A stretch of 64,000 nucleotides of DNA. It comes from CAVQCX01 sp963711095 (GTDB lineage Bacteria; Pseudomonadota; Gammaproteobacteria; Chromatiales; Chromatiaceae). Below are positions 1 to 10,385 of the stretch, piece after piece (within the stretch, counting starts at the first letter, position 1; each line of letters opens with the position of its first letter). The stretch spans positions 38,730-102,729 of the forward strand of contig CAVQCX010000014.1 in NCBI GenBank assembly GCA_963711095.1, given 5' to 3'. The notes under the pieces were generated by a model. That model made no database searches. It worked only from the letters and a program-made list of their open reading frames with translations, and was not told the origin of the DNA. The position numbers and the translations under genes are program-made.

Positions 1-1
1 C

Positions 2-352
2 TACATCGAGTACACCTACCCCGGCGAGACCAGCCTGAACTTCGGGGAGGGCTATGTGGGCCTGGGCTACGGCCCGGGCTCGGTGAAGGTCTCCCACGAC
101 TTCGACAACGACAACACCTACTACGAGGGCGCGCTGAGCTTTGACATCGGCGGGGGCTTCGGGGCGGGTGCGCACCTGGGCTACTACGACTTCGACGCCG
201 GCACCGACTACACCGACTGGAAGCTGGGTTTGACCAAGAGCGTGGGTCCCGTGGACCTGGAGCTGGCCTACACCGACACCGACCTCAGCAAGAGCGAGTG
301 CACCGACGTGTGCAGCGCCCGGGCCCTGCTGTCGGCCAAGTGGACCTTCTGA
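2..352 (+). CDS. Outer-membrane porin-like protein (TorF/TIGR02001 type), C-terminal part
   Basis: The reading frame is open from the left edge, so only the last ~116 residues are present. The sequence alternates short polar and aromatic strands (YYEGALSFDIG, GAHLGYYDF, DWKLGLTKSVG, LELAYTDTD) and ends in a C-terminal Phe (AKWTF), the usual end of an outer-membrane beta-barrel that is handed to the BAM machinery. The pattern fits the TorF family of putative porins, which often sits beside glnK-amtB in proteobacteria. It ends 53 bases before glnK on the same strand, and a hairpin at 372-389 without a U-tract lies between them, so the three genes may be co-transcribed. The family call is by pattern only. 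Confidence 0.7.
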   Translation, partial: YIEYTYPGETSLNFGEGYVGLGYGPGSVKVSHDFDNDNTYYEGALSFDIGGGFGAGAHLGYYDFDAGTDYTDWKLGLTKSVGPVDLELAYTDTDLSKSECTDVCSARALLSAKWTF

Positions 353-405
353 GCAATCGGCGAACCTAGGTGCCCTGCTGGCGCAGGGCGCAGGAGACAG
401 TAGAG

Positions 406-744
406 ATGAAACTGATCACAGCAATCATCAAGCCATTCAAGCTGGACGATGTACGCGAGGCGCTCTCCGAGATCGGAGTGACGGGTGTGACCGTGGTCGA
501 GGTCAAGGGCTTCGGACGCCAGAAAGGGCACACCGAGCTTTACCGCGGTGCGGAGTACGTCGTGGACTTCCTGCCGAAGATCAAGGTCGAGGTCGCTCTC
601 GATGACGCCTTGGTCGATCGGGCGATCGAGGCCATTACCGCGGCTGCAAAGACCGGGAAGATCGGCGACGGCAAGATCTTCGTCTACGAGGTCGCTCAGG
701 CGATCCGGATCCGTACCGGCGAGTCCGGTCCGGACGCCCTGTAA
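406..744 (+). CDS. glnK: Nitrogen regulatory protein P-II (GlnK/GlnB)
   Basis: 112 residues, the standard P-II length. It begins MKLITAIIKPFKLDDVREAL and has the T-loop with the uridylylation tyrosine at residue 51 (YRGAEYVVDF), then the B-loop (TGKIGDGKIFV) and C-loop that bind ATP/ADP and 2-oxoglutarate. P-II trimers sense nitrogen, carbon and energy status; the copy next to amtB is normally GlnK, which docks on the AmtB trimer and closes the channel when nitrogen is plentiful. An in-frame ATG 12 codons upstream is less likely: the chosen ATG follows an AGGAGA ribosome site and gives the family N-terminus. It lies 23 bases before amtB, so the two are surely co-transcribed. Confidence 0.95.
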   Translation: MKLITAIIKPFKLDDVREALSEIGVTGVTVVEVKGFGRQKGHTELYRGAEYVVDFLPKIKVEVALDDALVDRAIEAITAAAKTGKIGDGKIFVYEVAQAIRIRTGESGPDAL

Positions 745-767
745 CCGATTCATAGGAGAGCGAGAAG

Positions 768-2067
<1,300 letters not shown>

Positions 2068-2078
2068 CTCCCTGGGCA

Positions 2079-2109
2079 CAGCGGCCGGCATCCGCCGGCC
2101 GCTGTTTTT
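2079..2109 (+). terminator. Rho-independent terminator after amtB
   Basis: A perfect 10-bp stem (CAGCGGCCGG / CCGGCCGCTG) with a six-base loop is followed at once by five T. It begins 12 bases after the amtB stop codon and would end the glnK-amtB transcript. Confidence 0.85.
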
Positions 2110-2282
2110 GGTCCTCGCTCAGTCCCCCGCTCGTACGGTTTCCGCGGCGCAGATCCCCGGTGGGAAAAGCCTGCGCTGCGCCGGTCAGTCGCCCGAGCCG
2201 CTCTTTCCCCGCCTCGTTGTCGCTCGCCCGCGCATGCGCCTGCTGCAGGCGTCGAGGGGGCGTCTATGATGGACAGGAGCCC

Positions 2283-2756
2283 ATGTTGACGAGGTTGACC
2301 GTGCGAATCATCCAGGCCGTCACGGGATTTTGCCTGTCCTGCGCCCTGGGGGTCGCCGGTGCGGGGGATGTCTACCGGTGGCTCGACGAGCAGGGGCGAG
2401 TCCATTTCGGCGACCGCCCACCCGAAGGCCAGACGGTGACCAAGCTGCGGCTGCATCCCGGGCCGGAGTCGCAGGGGGCGCCGGAGGCGGATCGCAGCCA
2501 GGCGCGCGAGCGCCTGCTGCGCTATTACGACGAGCGGCGTGCCGAACAGCGTGAGGCAGCTGCGCGGGCCCGGCAGGAGCAGGAGGCCCGGGAGGTGCGC
2601 TGCGCCGAGGCGCGCCGCCGGCTGGGCCAGTACGAGGCGGCCGGACGTATCTTCGTGACCGGCGAGGACGGGCAGCGCCACTTCCTCAGCGGCGAAGAGC
2701 GCGACCAGCTGATTGCGAGACTGCGGGCGGAGATCAGTCGCTGGTGTGAGGGCTGA
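2283..2756 (+). CDS. DUF4124-domain periplasmic protein
   Basis: 157 residues. The chosen ATG (MLTRLTVRIIQAV) gives a signal peptide ending near GVAGAGD, followed by the DUF4124 signature DVYRWLDEQGRVHFGDRPP. The rest is a charged, probably helical stretch rich in Arg, Glu and Gln (about residues 75-125). DUF4124 proteins are small exported proteins of unknown function common in gammaproteobacteria. The last 23 bases overlap the end of speE on the other strand, so the two genes converge. The frame is shared with the upstream half of amtB but is separated from it by a terminator. Confidence 0.75.
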   Translation: MLTRLTVRIIQAVTGFCLSCALGVAGAGDVYRWLDEQGRVHFGDRPPEGQTVTKLRLHPGPESQGAPEADRSQARERLLRYYDERRAEQREAAARARQEQEAREVRCAEARRRLGQYEAAGRIFVTGEDGQRHFLSGEERDQLIARLRAEISRWCEG

Positions 2757-3603
2757 GAGCTATCCGTCGCCGGAAGAATTCCGGCATCGCCCCGGCTGCG
2801 CGATGGACCTCGACGTTGTAGTAGTGAGTATCGAATGGCCGCTGCTCTGCATCCTGCGCCCTGAAAGCCGGGATCGCCCCAGTCTTCGACGCCAGGGTGG
2901 CGCTCCACCATCCCGAAGGGTAGACGCACTGGGGGAAGAACAGGGTGCGCGTTTCAGCGAAGCCGACCGCGCCCAGGGTGCGGTGCACATGCTCCAACAG
3001 ATCCATGTGGAACAGCGGTGACTCCGATTGCCCGCAGATCAGCCCGCCGGGACGCAGCGCCCGGTGGCAGGCGCCGAAGAATGTCTCTGAGAACAGCACT
3101 GCTGCGGGGCCCAGGGGATCGCTGCCGTCGACGATGATCACATCGTAGCTCTCGGGGCCGGCGCGGCTCACCCAGTCGATGCCGTCCTCAAAGTGCAGTG
3201 ACGCCCGCGGATCGGCGTTGGACATGCACAGCTGGGGGAAGAACTGCTCGGCCGCCCGGGTGACCTCCTCGTCGATCTCCACCTGCTGCACGCGCCCCAC
3301 CCGCGAATGCTTCAGGACCTCGCGCAAGGTCCCGCAGTCGCCGCCGCCGATGATCAGGACGTCCCGGGGGGCAGGATGGGTGAACAGCGCCGGGTGGGCG
3401 AGCATCTCGTGATAGATGAAATTGTCGCGATCGGTCAGCATCACCAGACCGTCCAGGGTGAGCAGCCGGCCGAAACGCTCGGTCTCGAACACTTCGATGG
3501 TTTGGAAGGCCGATCGCTTTTCGTAGAGCTTGCGGCCGAGCTTGAAGGAGATCGCCGAGCCTTCGCCGCTCCACTCCTCGGTGAACCATTGCGCGTCACG
3601 CAT
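2734..3603 (-). CDS. speE: Spermidine synthase (polyamine aminopropyltransferase)
   Basis: 289 residues, the family length. SpeE transfers an aminopropyl group from decarboxylated S-adenosylmethionine to putrescine. The N-terminal beta domain (EKRSAFQTIEVFETERFGR) is followed by the conserved LTLDGLVMLTDRDNFIYHEM segment and the Rossmann nucleotide-binding loop VLIIGGGDCGTLREV. Family members usually have GGGDGG at that loop; here one Gly is Cys. The catalytic region reads VDGSDPLGPA, where most members have DSTDPxGPA, so the first Ser is Gly; this could change activity or specificity. FFPQCVYPSGWW near the C-terminus is typical. The gene is divergent from the lipoprotein gene at 3771. Confidence 0.92.
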   Translation of the reverse strand: MRDAQWFTEEWSGEGSAISFKLGRKLYEKRSAFQTIEVFETERFGRLLTLDGLVMLTDRDNFIYHEMLAHPALFTHPAPRDVLIIGGGDCGTLREVLKHSRVGRVQQVEIDEEVTRAAEQFFPQLCMSNADPRASLHFEDGIDWVSRAGPESYDVIIVDGSDPLGPAAVLFSETFFGACHRALRPGGLICGQSESPLFHMDLLEHVHRTLGAVGFAETRTLFFPQCVYPSGWWSATLASKTGAIPAFRAQDAEQRPFDTHYYNVEVHRAAGAMPEFFRRRIALSPHTSD

Positions 3604-3770
3604 CTCGAGCCCCCAGTGGTCGCAGCCCGCCGGGCCGCGCGTGGTAGAGACCGGGCATGGTAAAGAACAAAGGGTCCGCTGTGAATCGACGGAGCGATCG
3701 TGTGCGCCGAGTGCTGGTGCGGACCGCCAGGCTCCCCTAAGATGGAAACGACGTGTGTCTGGAGATCCTC

Positions 3771-4175
3771 ATGACGCTGCGCCTCGCCCGCCTTCTGTCG
3801 ATCACCCTGGCCGTGCTCGCCCTGGCGGGCTGCCTGGACAGAGAACGCCGTGACAACAGCCTTGAGGCCACGCTGCACAAGTACGAAGTGACCATACGCT
3901 GGGGTCGTCTGGCGGATGCTTACCTGTTCATGCGCATCAAGGAAGGGGAGCAGCCGGAGATCCCGCCCGGGCTCGACGAGGTGCGGGTGACCGGCTACGA
4001 GGTCTTGCGCCCGGTTGTGCACCTGGGTGAGAATCGGGCCGCTCAGGTGGTGCAGATCGAGTACCTGTTTCGCGATCGCCAGGTAGTCCGGACGTTGGTC
4101 GATCAGCAGATCTGGGAGTATGACGAGGACGCCGGGCGCTGGTATCTGGCGTCGCCAGTTGCGCGTTTTCGTTGA
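3771..4175 (+). CDS. Putative lipoprotein of unknown function
   Basis: 134 residues. The N-terminus (MTLRLARLLSITLAVLALAGC) is a lipoprotein signal peptide with lipobox LAGC, so Cys20 should be lipidated; the +2 residue is Leu and outer-membrane sorting is plausible. The mature part is a small alpha/beta domain with the pattern KYEVTIRWG, then VRVTGYEVLRPV and a repeat of beta strands ending in DQQIWEYDEDAGRWYL. I recognise no enzyme motif. The ATG is preceded by GGAG at 3761-3764, which decides this start over the in-frame ATG six codons earlier. It stands alone between speE and the gene at 4439. Confidence 0.7.
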   Translation: MTLRLARLLSITLAVLALAGCLDRERRDNSLEATLHKYEVTIRWGRLADAYLFMRIKEGEQPEIPPGLDEVRVTGYEVLRPVVHLGENRAAQVVQIEYLFRDRQVVRTLVDQQIWEYDEDAGRWYLASPVARFR

Positions 4176-4438
4176 CCCAGTGCTCGTTTCCGCCCCGGGC
4201 ACGAGCTGTTGCGCAGCTTGCCGGGTCCCGGGCCGAGCCGAATGCCGTAGGCGCAGACAGATCGCGTACCGGGCCAGGCGCTCGGTGAAACCTGCGGGTT
4301 AGCGCTTGTCCGGGAGCCAGCCGCTTTGATTCCCGCGGCGGCGGGGTCGGCCGCTGCTCTGCTCCGGGTGCGGCGCGGGTCGTGATAAGCTGAGGGTGTC
4401 GATCTTTCTATGCCGAGCCGGTCTGCCGATCTTGCCCC

Positions 4439-5131
4439 ATGCCCGTTGATCTCAGCCCACGTCCGGGCGCCCACGAGCGTCATTATCGCCGCAAGCTTGC
4501 CAACCCGCTGTTTGAGGATGCCCCGCCGAGCATCGATCCCGACGCGCTGCTGGAGGCCCGGCGTCTTGACCACGACGCGCTGACCGCGTTCGTCGTCCAC
4601 CTGAAGCAGTTGGTGGCCGAGGCGGCCAACCTGCCCCCGAGCGCGGAGAGCGATCGGGTGCTGGCACTCAAGGAGCGTCTGGACCAGGCCTACGAGCAGG
4701 CCAGCGGCCTTGCCGAGGACCAGCGGCGCAACCAGGATGCGATCCGCCGCCTGCTCGATGTCATCATGGGCGCGGTCCGCCAAGGGGCGGCCGGCGACCT
4801 TCGGGCGGAGGCCGAGCTGCAGCAGGAGGAGCAGGCCCGCGCGCTGCACTTCGCGCTTCTGGAGCACCCGCTGGTGGCCGATCTGCTCGCCCCTGATTCC
4901 CCCATCGGGGGCGACGAGCTGGCCCCGACTCTGCTCAGCGCGGACCCGCAGGCCCTGGAGGCCGCCCTGGGGCTGTTCGATAGCGAACAGCTCGGGCGGA
5001 TTGCCGAGCAGTCGCGGACCCTGCTGCTGCGGGCGGATCCGGATGCCCGGCGCCTGCCTGAGGCCTGGGATCGGCTGAGGCGCATCGAGGCGCAGCTGGG
5101 CCCGGCGGCCGCCCGCCGGCTGCCCGACTGA
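4439..5131 (+). CDS. Conserved hypothetical protein, helical
   Basis: 230 residues with no signal peptide or membrane segment. The sequence is almost wholly helical: a basic N-terminus (AHERHYRRKLANPLF), a long amphipathic middle rich in Glu, Ala, Leu and Arg with coiled-coil character (about residues 50-135, including LAEDQRRNQDAIRRLL), and an acidic C-terminal part (about 140-230). I do not recognise a domain. Codon third positions are strongly GC, as in neighbouring genes, and the opposite-strand frames give low-complexity Arg/Ala/Pro products, so this strand is the coding one. Confidence 0.6.
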   Translation: MPVDLSPRPGAHERHYRRKLANPLFEDAPPSIDPDALLEARRLDHDALTAFVVHLKQLVAEAANLPPSAESDRVLALKERLDQAYEQASGLAEDQRRNQDAIRRLLDVIMGAVRQGAAGDLRAEAELQQEEQARALHFALLEHPLVADLLAPDSPIGGDELAPTLLSADPQALEAALGLFDSEQLGRIAEQSRTLLLRADPDARRLPEAWDRLRRIEAQLGPAAARRLPD

Positions 5132-5438
5132 GCGAGCGCCCCGTGACGTCCGGCTCCCGGCCCCCCGGAAGGACCGCCCGGCGGACGCATCCGGCCGTCA
5201 GGGGCGCAGCGGGCGGCCCCGGGACAGCAGCTGCGCCGAGGGGCGGTGGGACCCTGGCGGAGGAGTCGGGCGGCAAGCCTGTCGGCGACCACATGGGTTT
5301 TCCTGGCAGACTCCGAAGCACTGGAGAGAAGCTTGTTATGCTTGTCCAGCAAAGCCGTGATCCGCGCGCGCCCCCCCTGGGTGCGGATCGCGGACCACTC
5401 TGTTGTTCGTCTGCCGCCCAGGGCGCCGCCGAGCCGTC
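5132..5438. other. Intergenic stretch before the NdvB-like gene
   Basis: 307 bases of very GC-rich sequence. Open frames through it are low in complexity and look like chance. No clear hairpin terminator is visible; an AT-richer patch at about 5320-5345 may hold the promoter of the downstream gene, but I cannot assign boxes. Confidence 0.4.
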
Positions 5439-8051
5439 ATGACCCCCGCCAACATCATCATTGCCACCGCCATCGCGGCGGTCACGGTCGCCATCCTGGC
5501 ATTGCTCAACCAGCCCCAACAGGAGCCTGCCTGGCCGTCACGTATCCAGGGCTTCTCGTTTTCGCCGATGCGCGAGGGCCAGGATGCCTCCAAGCGCATC
5601 TATCCTTCGGTCGAGCAGATCGACCAGGACCTGCAGCTGTTGGAGGGCCGCTCCAATGCGGTGCGCACCTACACCATGGACGGCACTCTGGCAGAGGTGG
5701 CGCCGCTTGCAGCCAAGCACCAGCTCAACGTGGCCCTGGGGGCGTGGATCAGCCAGGATAAGGAGCGCAACGAGGTAGAGATCAAGAAGCTCGTCCAGGT
5801 GGCGGAGGCCAACCGCAACGTGGTGCGCCTGATCGTTGGCAACGAGGTGCTCTACCGCCGGGAGCTCCCCAAAGAGCAGCTCATCGCCTACTTGGACCAG
5901 GTGCAGAAGCAGACGCGTCGGCCGGTCAGCGCCGCCGAGACCTGGGACACCTGGCTGCGCAACCCGGACCTGGCGGACCACGTCGACTACATCGCTGCCC
6001 ATATCCTGCCCTACTGGGAGGGGATAGACGTACAGGTGGCGGTTGACTTCGCCGTCAATGCAATCAACTCCCTGAAGCTTGCGTTTCCCAACAAGCCGAT
6101 CGTGATCGCCGAAGTGGGCTGGCCGAGCAACGGGCGCACCCGCCACAACGCCGAGGCCTCGCTCGCCAACGAGGCGACTTTTCTGCGCCGCTTTCTGAAT
6201 CGCGCCGAGAAGGAAGACTACGTCTACTACGTGATGGAGGCCTTCGACCAGCCCTGGAAGCGTGTCTCCGAGGGGGCGATCGGTGCCTACTGGGGGGTGT
6301 GGGACGTGAGTCGTCACCCCAAGTTCAGCTTCGACGAGCCGATCGTCGCCGAGCCGCACTGGAAGTTTCTGGGTGGCGTATCCGTGATCATCGCCGCTAT
6401 CACCTTCGCCCTGATGGTGGTGCCGAGCCGCACCCTGAAGCGCCGCGGCCGCAGCTTCCTGGCGCTGATCGCCTATGCGGCGGCCACGGCCGGGGTGTGG
6501 ATCGTCTACGACTACGTGAACCAGTACCTGACGGTCACCGGCGTGGTCGTCGGGGTGCTGTTGCTGGTCGGCATGATCGGTGTGGTGATGGTGCTGCTCG
6601 CAGAGGCCCATGAATGGGCCGAGGCGCTCTGGGTGACCGAGCGGCGCCGCGAGCTCAAGCCGCGGGCGGTGCCCGAGGATCAGCTGCCCATGGCCTCGAT
6701 TCACGTGCCGGCCTACAACGAGCCGCCGGACATGCTGATGCGCACCCTCGACGCCCTCGCGGCCTTGGACTATCCGCGCTTCGAGGTGCTGGTGATCGAT
6801 AACAACACCAAGGACGCGGCGATCTGGGAGCCGGTGCGGGCCCACTGCGAGCGGCTCGGGCCGCGTTTCCGGTTCTTCCACGTGGACCCGCTGGCCGGCT
6901 TCAAGGCGGGCGCGCTCAACTTCGCTCTGCGCCATACCGCACCCGAGGCCGAGCTCATCGGCGTCATCGACAGCGACTACATCGTGGACCCGCGCTGGCT
7001 GCTCCAGCTGGCGCCGGAGTTTTCCCGCCCCGAGGTCGCCATCGTCCAGGCCCCCCAGGATTACAGTGACGGGACCGCCAGCGCCTTCAAGGCCATGTGC
7101 TACAGCGAGTATGCCGGGTTCTTCTATATCGGCATGATCACCCGTAACGAGCGCAACGCCATCATCCAGCATGGCACCATGACCATAGTGCGCCGCCGGG
7201 TCCTCGACGCAGTGGGGGGTTGGGCTGAGTGGTGCATCACCGAGGACGCCGAGCTCGGGCTACGGGTGTTCGAGGAAGGCTACGAGGCCCTGTATATCCC
7301 TTGCAGCTACGGCAAGGGGGTGATGCCGGACACCTTTATGGACTTTAAGAAACAGCGTTTCCGCTGGGCCTATGGCTCGCTGCAGATTCTGCGCCACCAT
7401 CTGGGCAAACTGCTCGGCTGGAAAGGCCGTCTGAGCGCCGGCCAGCGCTACCATTTCGTGGCCGGCTGGCTACCCTGGTTCGCCGACGCGTTCAACCTGT
7501 TCTTCAACCTCGCGGCCCTGGGCTGGTCGGTTGCGATGATCTGGAACCCCAAGCAGTTCGATCCACCGCTGATCGGATTCTCGGTGCTGCCGCTGGCGTT
7601 GTTCGCTTTCAAGACCGCCAAGCTGTTTTATATCTATCGCACGCGCATTGGGGCCTCCACGGCCCAGACGCTCGCCGGGGCTTTTGCGGGCCTGGCGCTC
7701 GCCCACACCATCTCGCGGGCCATCATGAAAGGCGCGGTGACCAAAAAGCTGCCGTTCTTCCGCACGCCCAAGCTTGCCGACCGCCAGGGCTGGCGACCTG
7801 CGCTGGGGGCCGCACGCGAGGAGCTCGGCATGCTGATAGCGCTGGTCGCCGCAGCCGGGGCGGTGGCCAAGATCCAGGGCACGGATTCGGCGGATCTGCT
7901 GCTGTGGGTGATCGTGCTGCTGCTCCAGGCCGTGCCCTACCTGGCGGCCGTTGTGGTGTCCATCGTCAGCAGTTTTCCACGACTGTCCGCGCGTCGCATC
8001 GGGGTGCGCGAGATGACGGGGCCCGTCGACCTCGACCCGGTCGAGCCCTGA
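5439..8051 (+). CDS. ndvB: NdvB-like membrane glucan synthase: GH17 domain fused to a GT2 glycosyltransferase
   Basis: 870 residues. A single N-terminal anchor (TPANIIIATAIAAVTVAIL) is followed by a GH17-like barrel (about 35-310) that keeps both catalytic Glu motifs, LIVGNEVLYR (acid/base) and VIAEVGWPSNG (nucleophile). Three membrane helices (about 320-410) lead to a cytoplasmic GT2 domain with UDP-sugar motifs: AYNEPPDM, IDSDYIVD (DxD), TEDAELGLR and KKQRFRWAYG (QxxRW), then more membrane helices. The same GH17+GT2 layout is known in NdvB of Bradyrhizobium and Pseudomonas aeruginosa, which makes beta-1,3/1,6 or cyclic glucans for osmoadaptation and biofilm. The product here is inferred from that. 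The start at MTPANII fits the anchor better than a GTG or ATG 12 codons upstream. Confidence 0.88.
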   Translation: MTPANIIIATAIAAVTVAILALLNQPQQEPAWPSRIQGFSFSPMREGQDASKRIYPSVEQIDQDLQLLEGRSNAVRTYTMDGTLAEVAPLAAKHQLNVALGAWISQDKERNEVEIKKLVQVAEANRNVVRLIVGNEVLYRRELPKEQLIAYLDQVQKQTRRPVSAAETWDTWLRNPDLADHVDYIAAHILPYWEGIDVQVAVDFAVNAINSLKLAFPNKPIVIAEVGWPSNGRTRHNAEASLANEATFLRRFLNRAEKEDYVYYVMEAFDQPWKRVSEGAIGAYWGVWDVSRHPKFSFDEPIVAEPHWKFLGGVSVIIAAITFALMVVPSRTLKRRGRSFLALIAYAAATAGVWIVYDYVNQYLTVTGVVVGVLLLVGMIGVVMVLLAEAHEWAEALWVTERRRELKPRAVPEDQLPMASIHVPAYNEPPDMLMRTLDALAALDYPRFEVLVIDNNTKDAAIWEPVRAHCERLGPRFRFFHVDPLAGFKAGALNFALRHTAPEAELIGVIDSDYIVDPRWLLQLAPEFSRPEVAIVQAPQDYSDGTASAFKAMCYSEYAGFFYIGMITRNERNAIIQHGTMTIVRRRVLDAVGGWAEWCITEDAELGLRVFEEGYEALYIPCSYGKGVMPDTFMDFKKQRFRWAYGSLQILRHHLGKLLGWKGRLSAGQRYHFVAGWLPWFADAFNLFFNLAALGWSVAMIWNPKQFDPPLIGFSVLPLALFAFKTAKLFYIYRTRIGASTAQTLAGAFAGLALAHTISRAIMKGAVTKKLPFFRTPKLADRQGWRPALGAAREELGMLIALVAAAGAVAKIQGTDSADLLLWVIVLLLQAVPYLAAVVVSIVSSFPRLSARRIGVREMTGPVDLDPVEP

Positions 8052-8059
8052 TCCGGGCG

Positions 8060-8331
8060 TCGGGCCCTGTCGGACTTCAGATGTCCTACACGGGCAAAGC
8101 GGGTATCGACGGGATTTCCCACTCGATTTGCTCGATCCATCCCCGCACCTCGCCCTTGCAGGGCTGGCGCGCAAATCCGCTCCCGGCGTATTCGTCGTCA
8201 AATGGCGCTGGCTATTGCATCCTTGGCTTCGTCAACGGCACGGCCCTGTGCGACTGCTCTCGTCTATCCGGCGAAAGATCTGTTCCGATGCCGCTGTCGC
8301 TCGCTACGGGTACCAAAGTCCGACGGGCGCG
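8060..8331. repeat. Decayed copy of the ~168-bp palindromic element, with an internal insertion
   Basis: The left end reads GCCCTGTCGGACTT and the right end CCAAAGTCCGACGGGC, matching the ends of the two elements at 49601 and 50637. Inside, stretches such as GTCCTACACGGGCAAAGCGG, GGATTTCCCACTCGAT and CGTCAAATGGCGCTGGCTAT align in order with those copies, but about 100 extra bases lie in the middle and many positions have changed. It fills the gap between the NdvB-like gene and the end of the transglutaminase gene. Confidence 0.7.
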
Positions 8332-8383
8332 CAGGTTCATGGCCATGTCTCTGCGCGCAGCGAAGTCACTGCGATGTCTCGGA

Positions 8384-10385
8384 CTACAGGCTTTGCCGTT
8401 GCAGCCATTCGTTGGCATGCGCCTGCAGCTCGCCGCGCCGTTGTGCGTCCAGTCCACCCGGAAGGTAGCGGTAGCGGTTGTGAAGGCGCAGCAGCTCAAA
8501 GAGCTCCTGGGGCTCCCAGGGAAAGTGTTTGCTGGTGCTGACCCGGGCGATCCAGCCCTGCAGCGGCTCCCCGGCGGCGCGTGCCCATCCTGCCTGCTCG
8601 ATCCGGCCGACCACCGTAAAGAACGCCGAGTCGGCCCCGGGCAGCGGGGGCCCACCGGGCGGGGGGCGGTCCGCTCGGCGCGGCTGGGCCCGCTTGCCGC
8701 GCAGTAGTCGCCAGGCCAGCCAGCCGGTCAGAGGCAGCAACAGCCAGGCATAGTCCGGGATGCCGAAATCGGCCGACTCCTTGGGCCGCCAGCGCCATTC
8801 CATGAGCGCGTGCCGAATCCAGCTTGCGAAATCTACCAGCGGGCGCAGCAGCGACTCGTGCTCGGCCTCGCGCTCGGCCCAGACCGCCGGGGTGGTGTCG
8901 ACGCTTCGCCAGCGTCCGTCCACAAAGGCGAGCGCCCAAGCGTGGGCGTGACGTCGGCGCACCAGATAGGCGCCTTCCAGCCTGCTGTATTCCCGGGCCG
9001 AATAGCCTGTGATATAGCGCGCCGGGATGCCCGCCTGGCGCAGCAGCAGCACGGTGGCGGTGGCGAAATACTCGCAGTGCCCGGCCCGGGTCTTCAGCAG
9101 AAAGTTCTCCAAAGGCCGGACCCCCGGCGGCGGCGCGCGCAGGGTCAGCGAGTAGCCGAAGCCCCGCCGGAAATAGCCTGCGACGCGCTGCACCTTCTGG
9201 GCCGGGTCGAGCGCGTCCAGCCCCAACGGTGCGAGGACGTGCCGCAGCGTTGGCTGCTCCGCTCTCGGCACATCGAAGTCGAGTCTTCCCGGGGGGGACT
9301 GGATCTGCAGCATGGGACTGCGGTAAAGGCGGAAGCTCACCAGGGGGGGGCCGTCCTGCACCTTGAGGGCCCCCAGGCCATTGCGCCGGAGCTTCGAGCA
9401 CCGGCAGTCGCTCGATCAGGTAGGTGCCCAGGGGATGGATCAGCAGGCCTTCCCCCTTGCGGTTGAGCTCCCCGGAGACATCGATCCAGGGTCCGGGCAT
9501 GGCGGGCATCTGCCTGGTCAGAGGCCAACGCATGGGGTCCGCCGGGCTGGAGGCGACCGCGGAAAAATCGCTGTTCTCGGCGAACCAGACCCCGCGGCTG
9601 TAGACGTTGTAGGCGGCATCGGCGAGCAGCAGGCCCGGCCCGGTCGGGTCCTGAGGCTTGACGCGAAACAGGATCTGATCCGACTGCTTGAGCTTGCCGA
9701 TGTCGCCGATGGCGGTATACGAGTGGTAGGGGTCGCCCAGGCCGGCCCGGTAGTCGCGATACCAGGCCAGGAACAGGCGCTCCAGCTGGTGACGAACGGC
9801 CTGGACGCCCAGGTTGCCGGCCACCCCCAGGCCGCCGGATACCAGCATCAGGCCGACCCAGAGCGCCGCGTGGAAGCGCTGTGATCGGTTCAGCCACAGC
9901 AGCCATCCCAGCAGCGCCAGGACGCCGGGCAGATACATCAGGGGTGCGGTCGCCCCAGAGCCTGCCGACACCAGCAGCAGCCCCAGGTAAGGTGCGCGCA
10001 GGTCCGCGTCGCCATAACCCCGCCCCACACCCCGGCGCTCAAGTCGGCGCAGGCCGAGAAACAGCGACGCGAGGGGGACCTTCTGGCGCAGGCTGAAGTT
10101 CTGGGCGAGCACCAGGGGCAGGAAGTAGGCAGGCAGCCATCCAATCAGACTGGTCACCCCGGTCAGGGAGCGTGCCTCTACGACCAGATAGATCAGCGCG
10201 CCGACCAGGGCGAGGGTGGTGAAATCGGTGATGCGGCTGAAGTCCCGGGGCTCCAGGGCCCAGCGCTGGCGGATCAGGCGGCGGGATTCAAGCGCCAGGG
10301 CGAGCACCGGCCCGGCGAGCCAGTGCCCACTCTGCCACCCCCAGAACAGCGCGGCCGAGCCGAGCAGCAGGGCAGCGATGATCAT
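8384..10385 (-). pseudogene. tgpA: TgpA-like transglutaminase membrane protein (DUF3488), with a +1 frameshift
   Basis: The first ~330 residues hold about six membrane helices and a periplasmic domain (AYNVYSRGVWFAENSDF). The frame breaks at about 9383-9400, where one extra base converts the expected RNGLGALKVQDGPP into PAQWPGGPQ. The second frame, from 9361 downward, carries the transglutaminase core with its Cys-His-Asp triad (TRAGHCEYFATA, RRRHAHAWALAF, SVDTTP), one more membrane helix (YAWLLLPLTGWLAWRLL) and a DUF4129-like tail ending LQRQSL. The intact product would be ~667 residues, the TgpA size. Its ATGA start overlaps the end of the DUF58 gene, so MoxR, DUF58 and this gene form one operon, a known set with an envelope or proteolytic role. 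A sequencing error is possible. Confidence 0.85.

Noticed and set aside
5538..7172. A 544-residue minus-strand open frame opposite the NdvB-like gene
   Set aside because: Mirror frame rich in His, Asp, Val and Gly; the plus strand carries the enzyme motifs.
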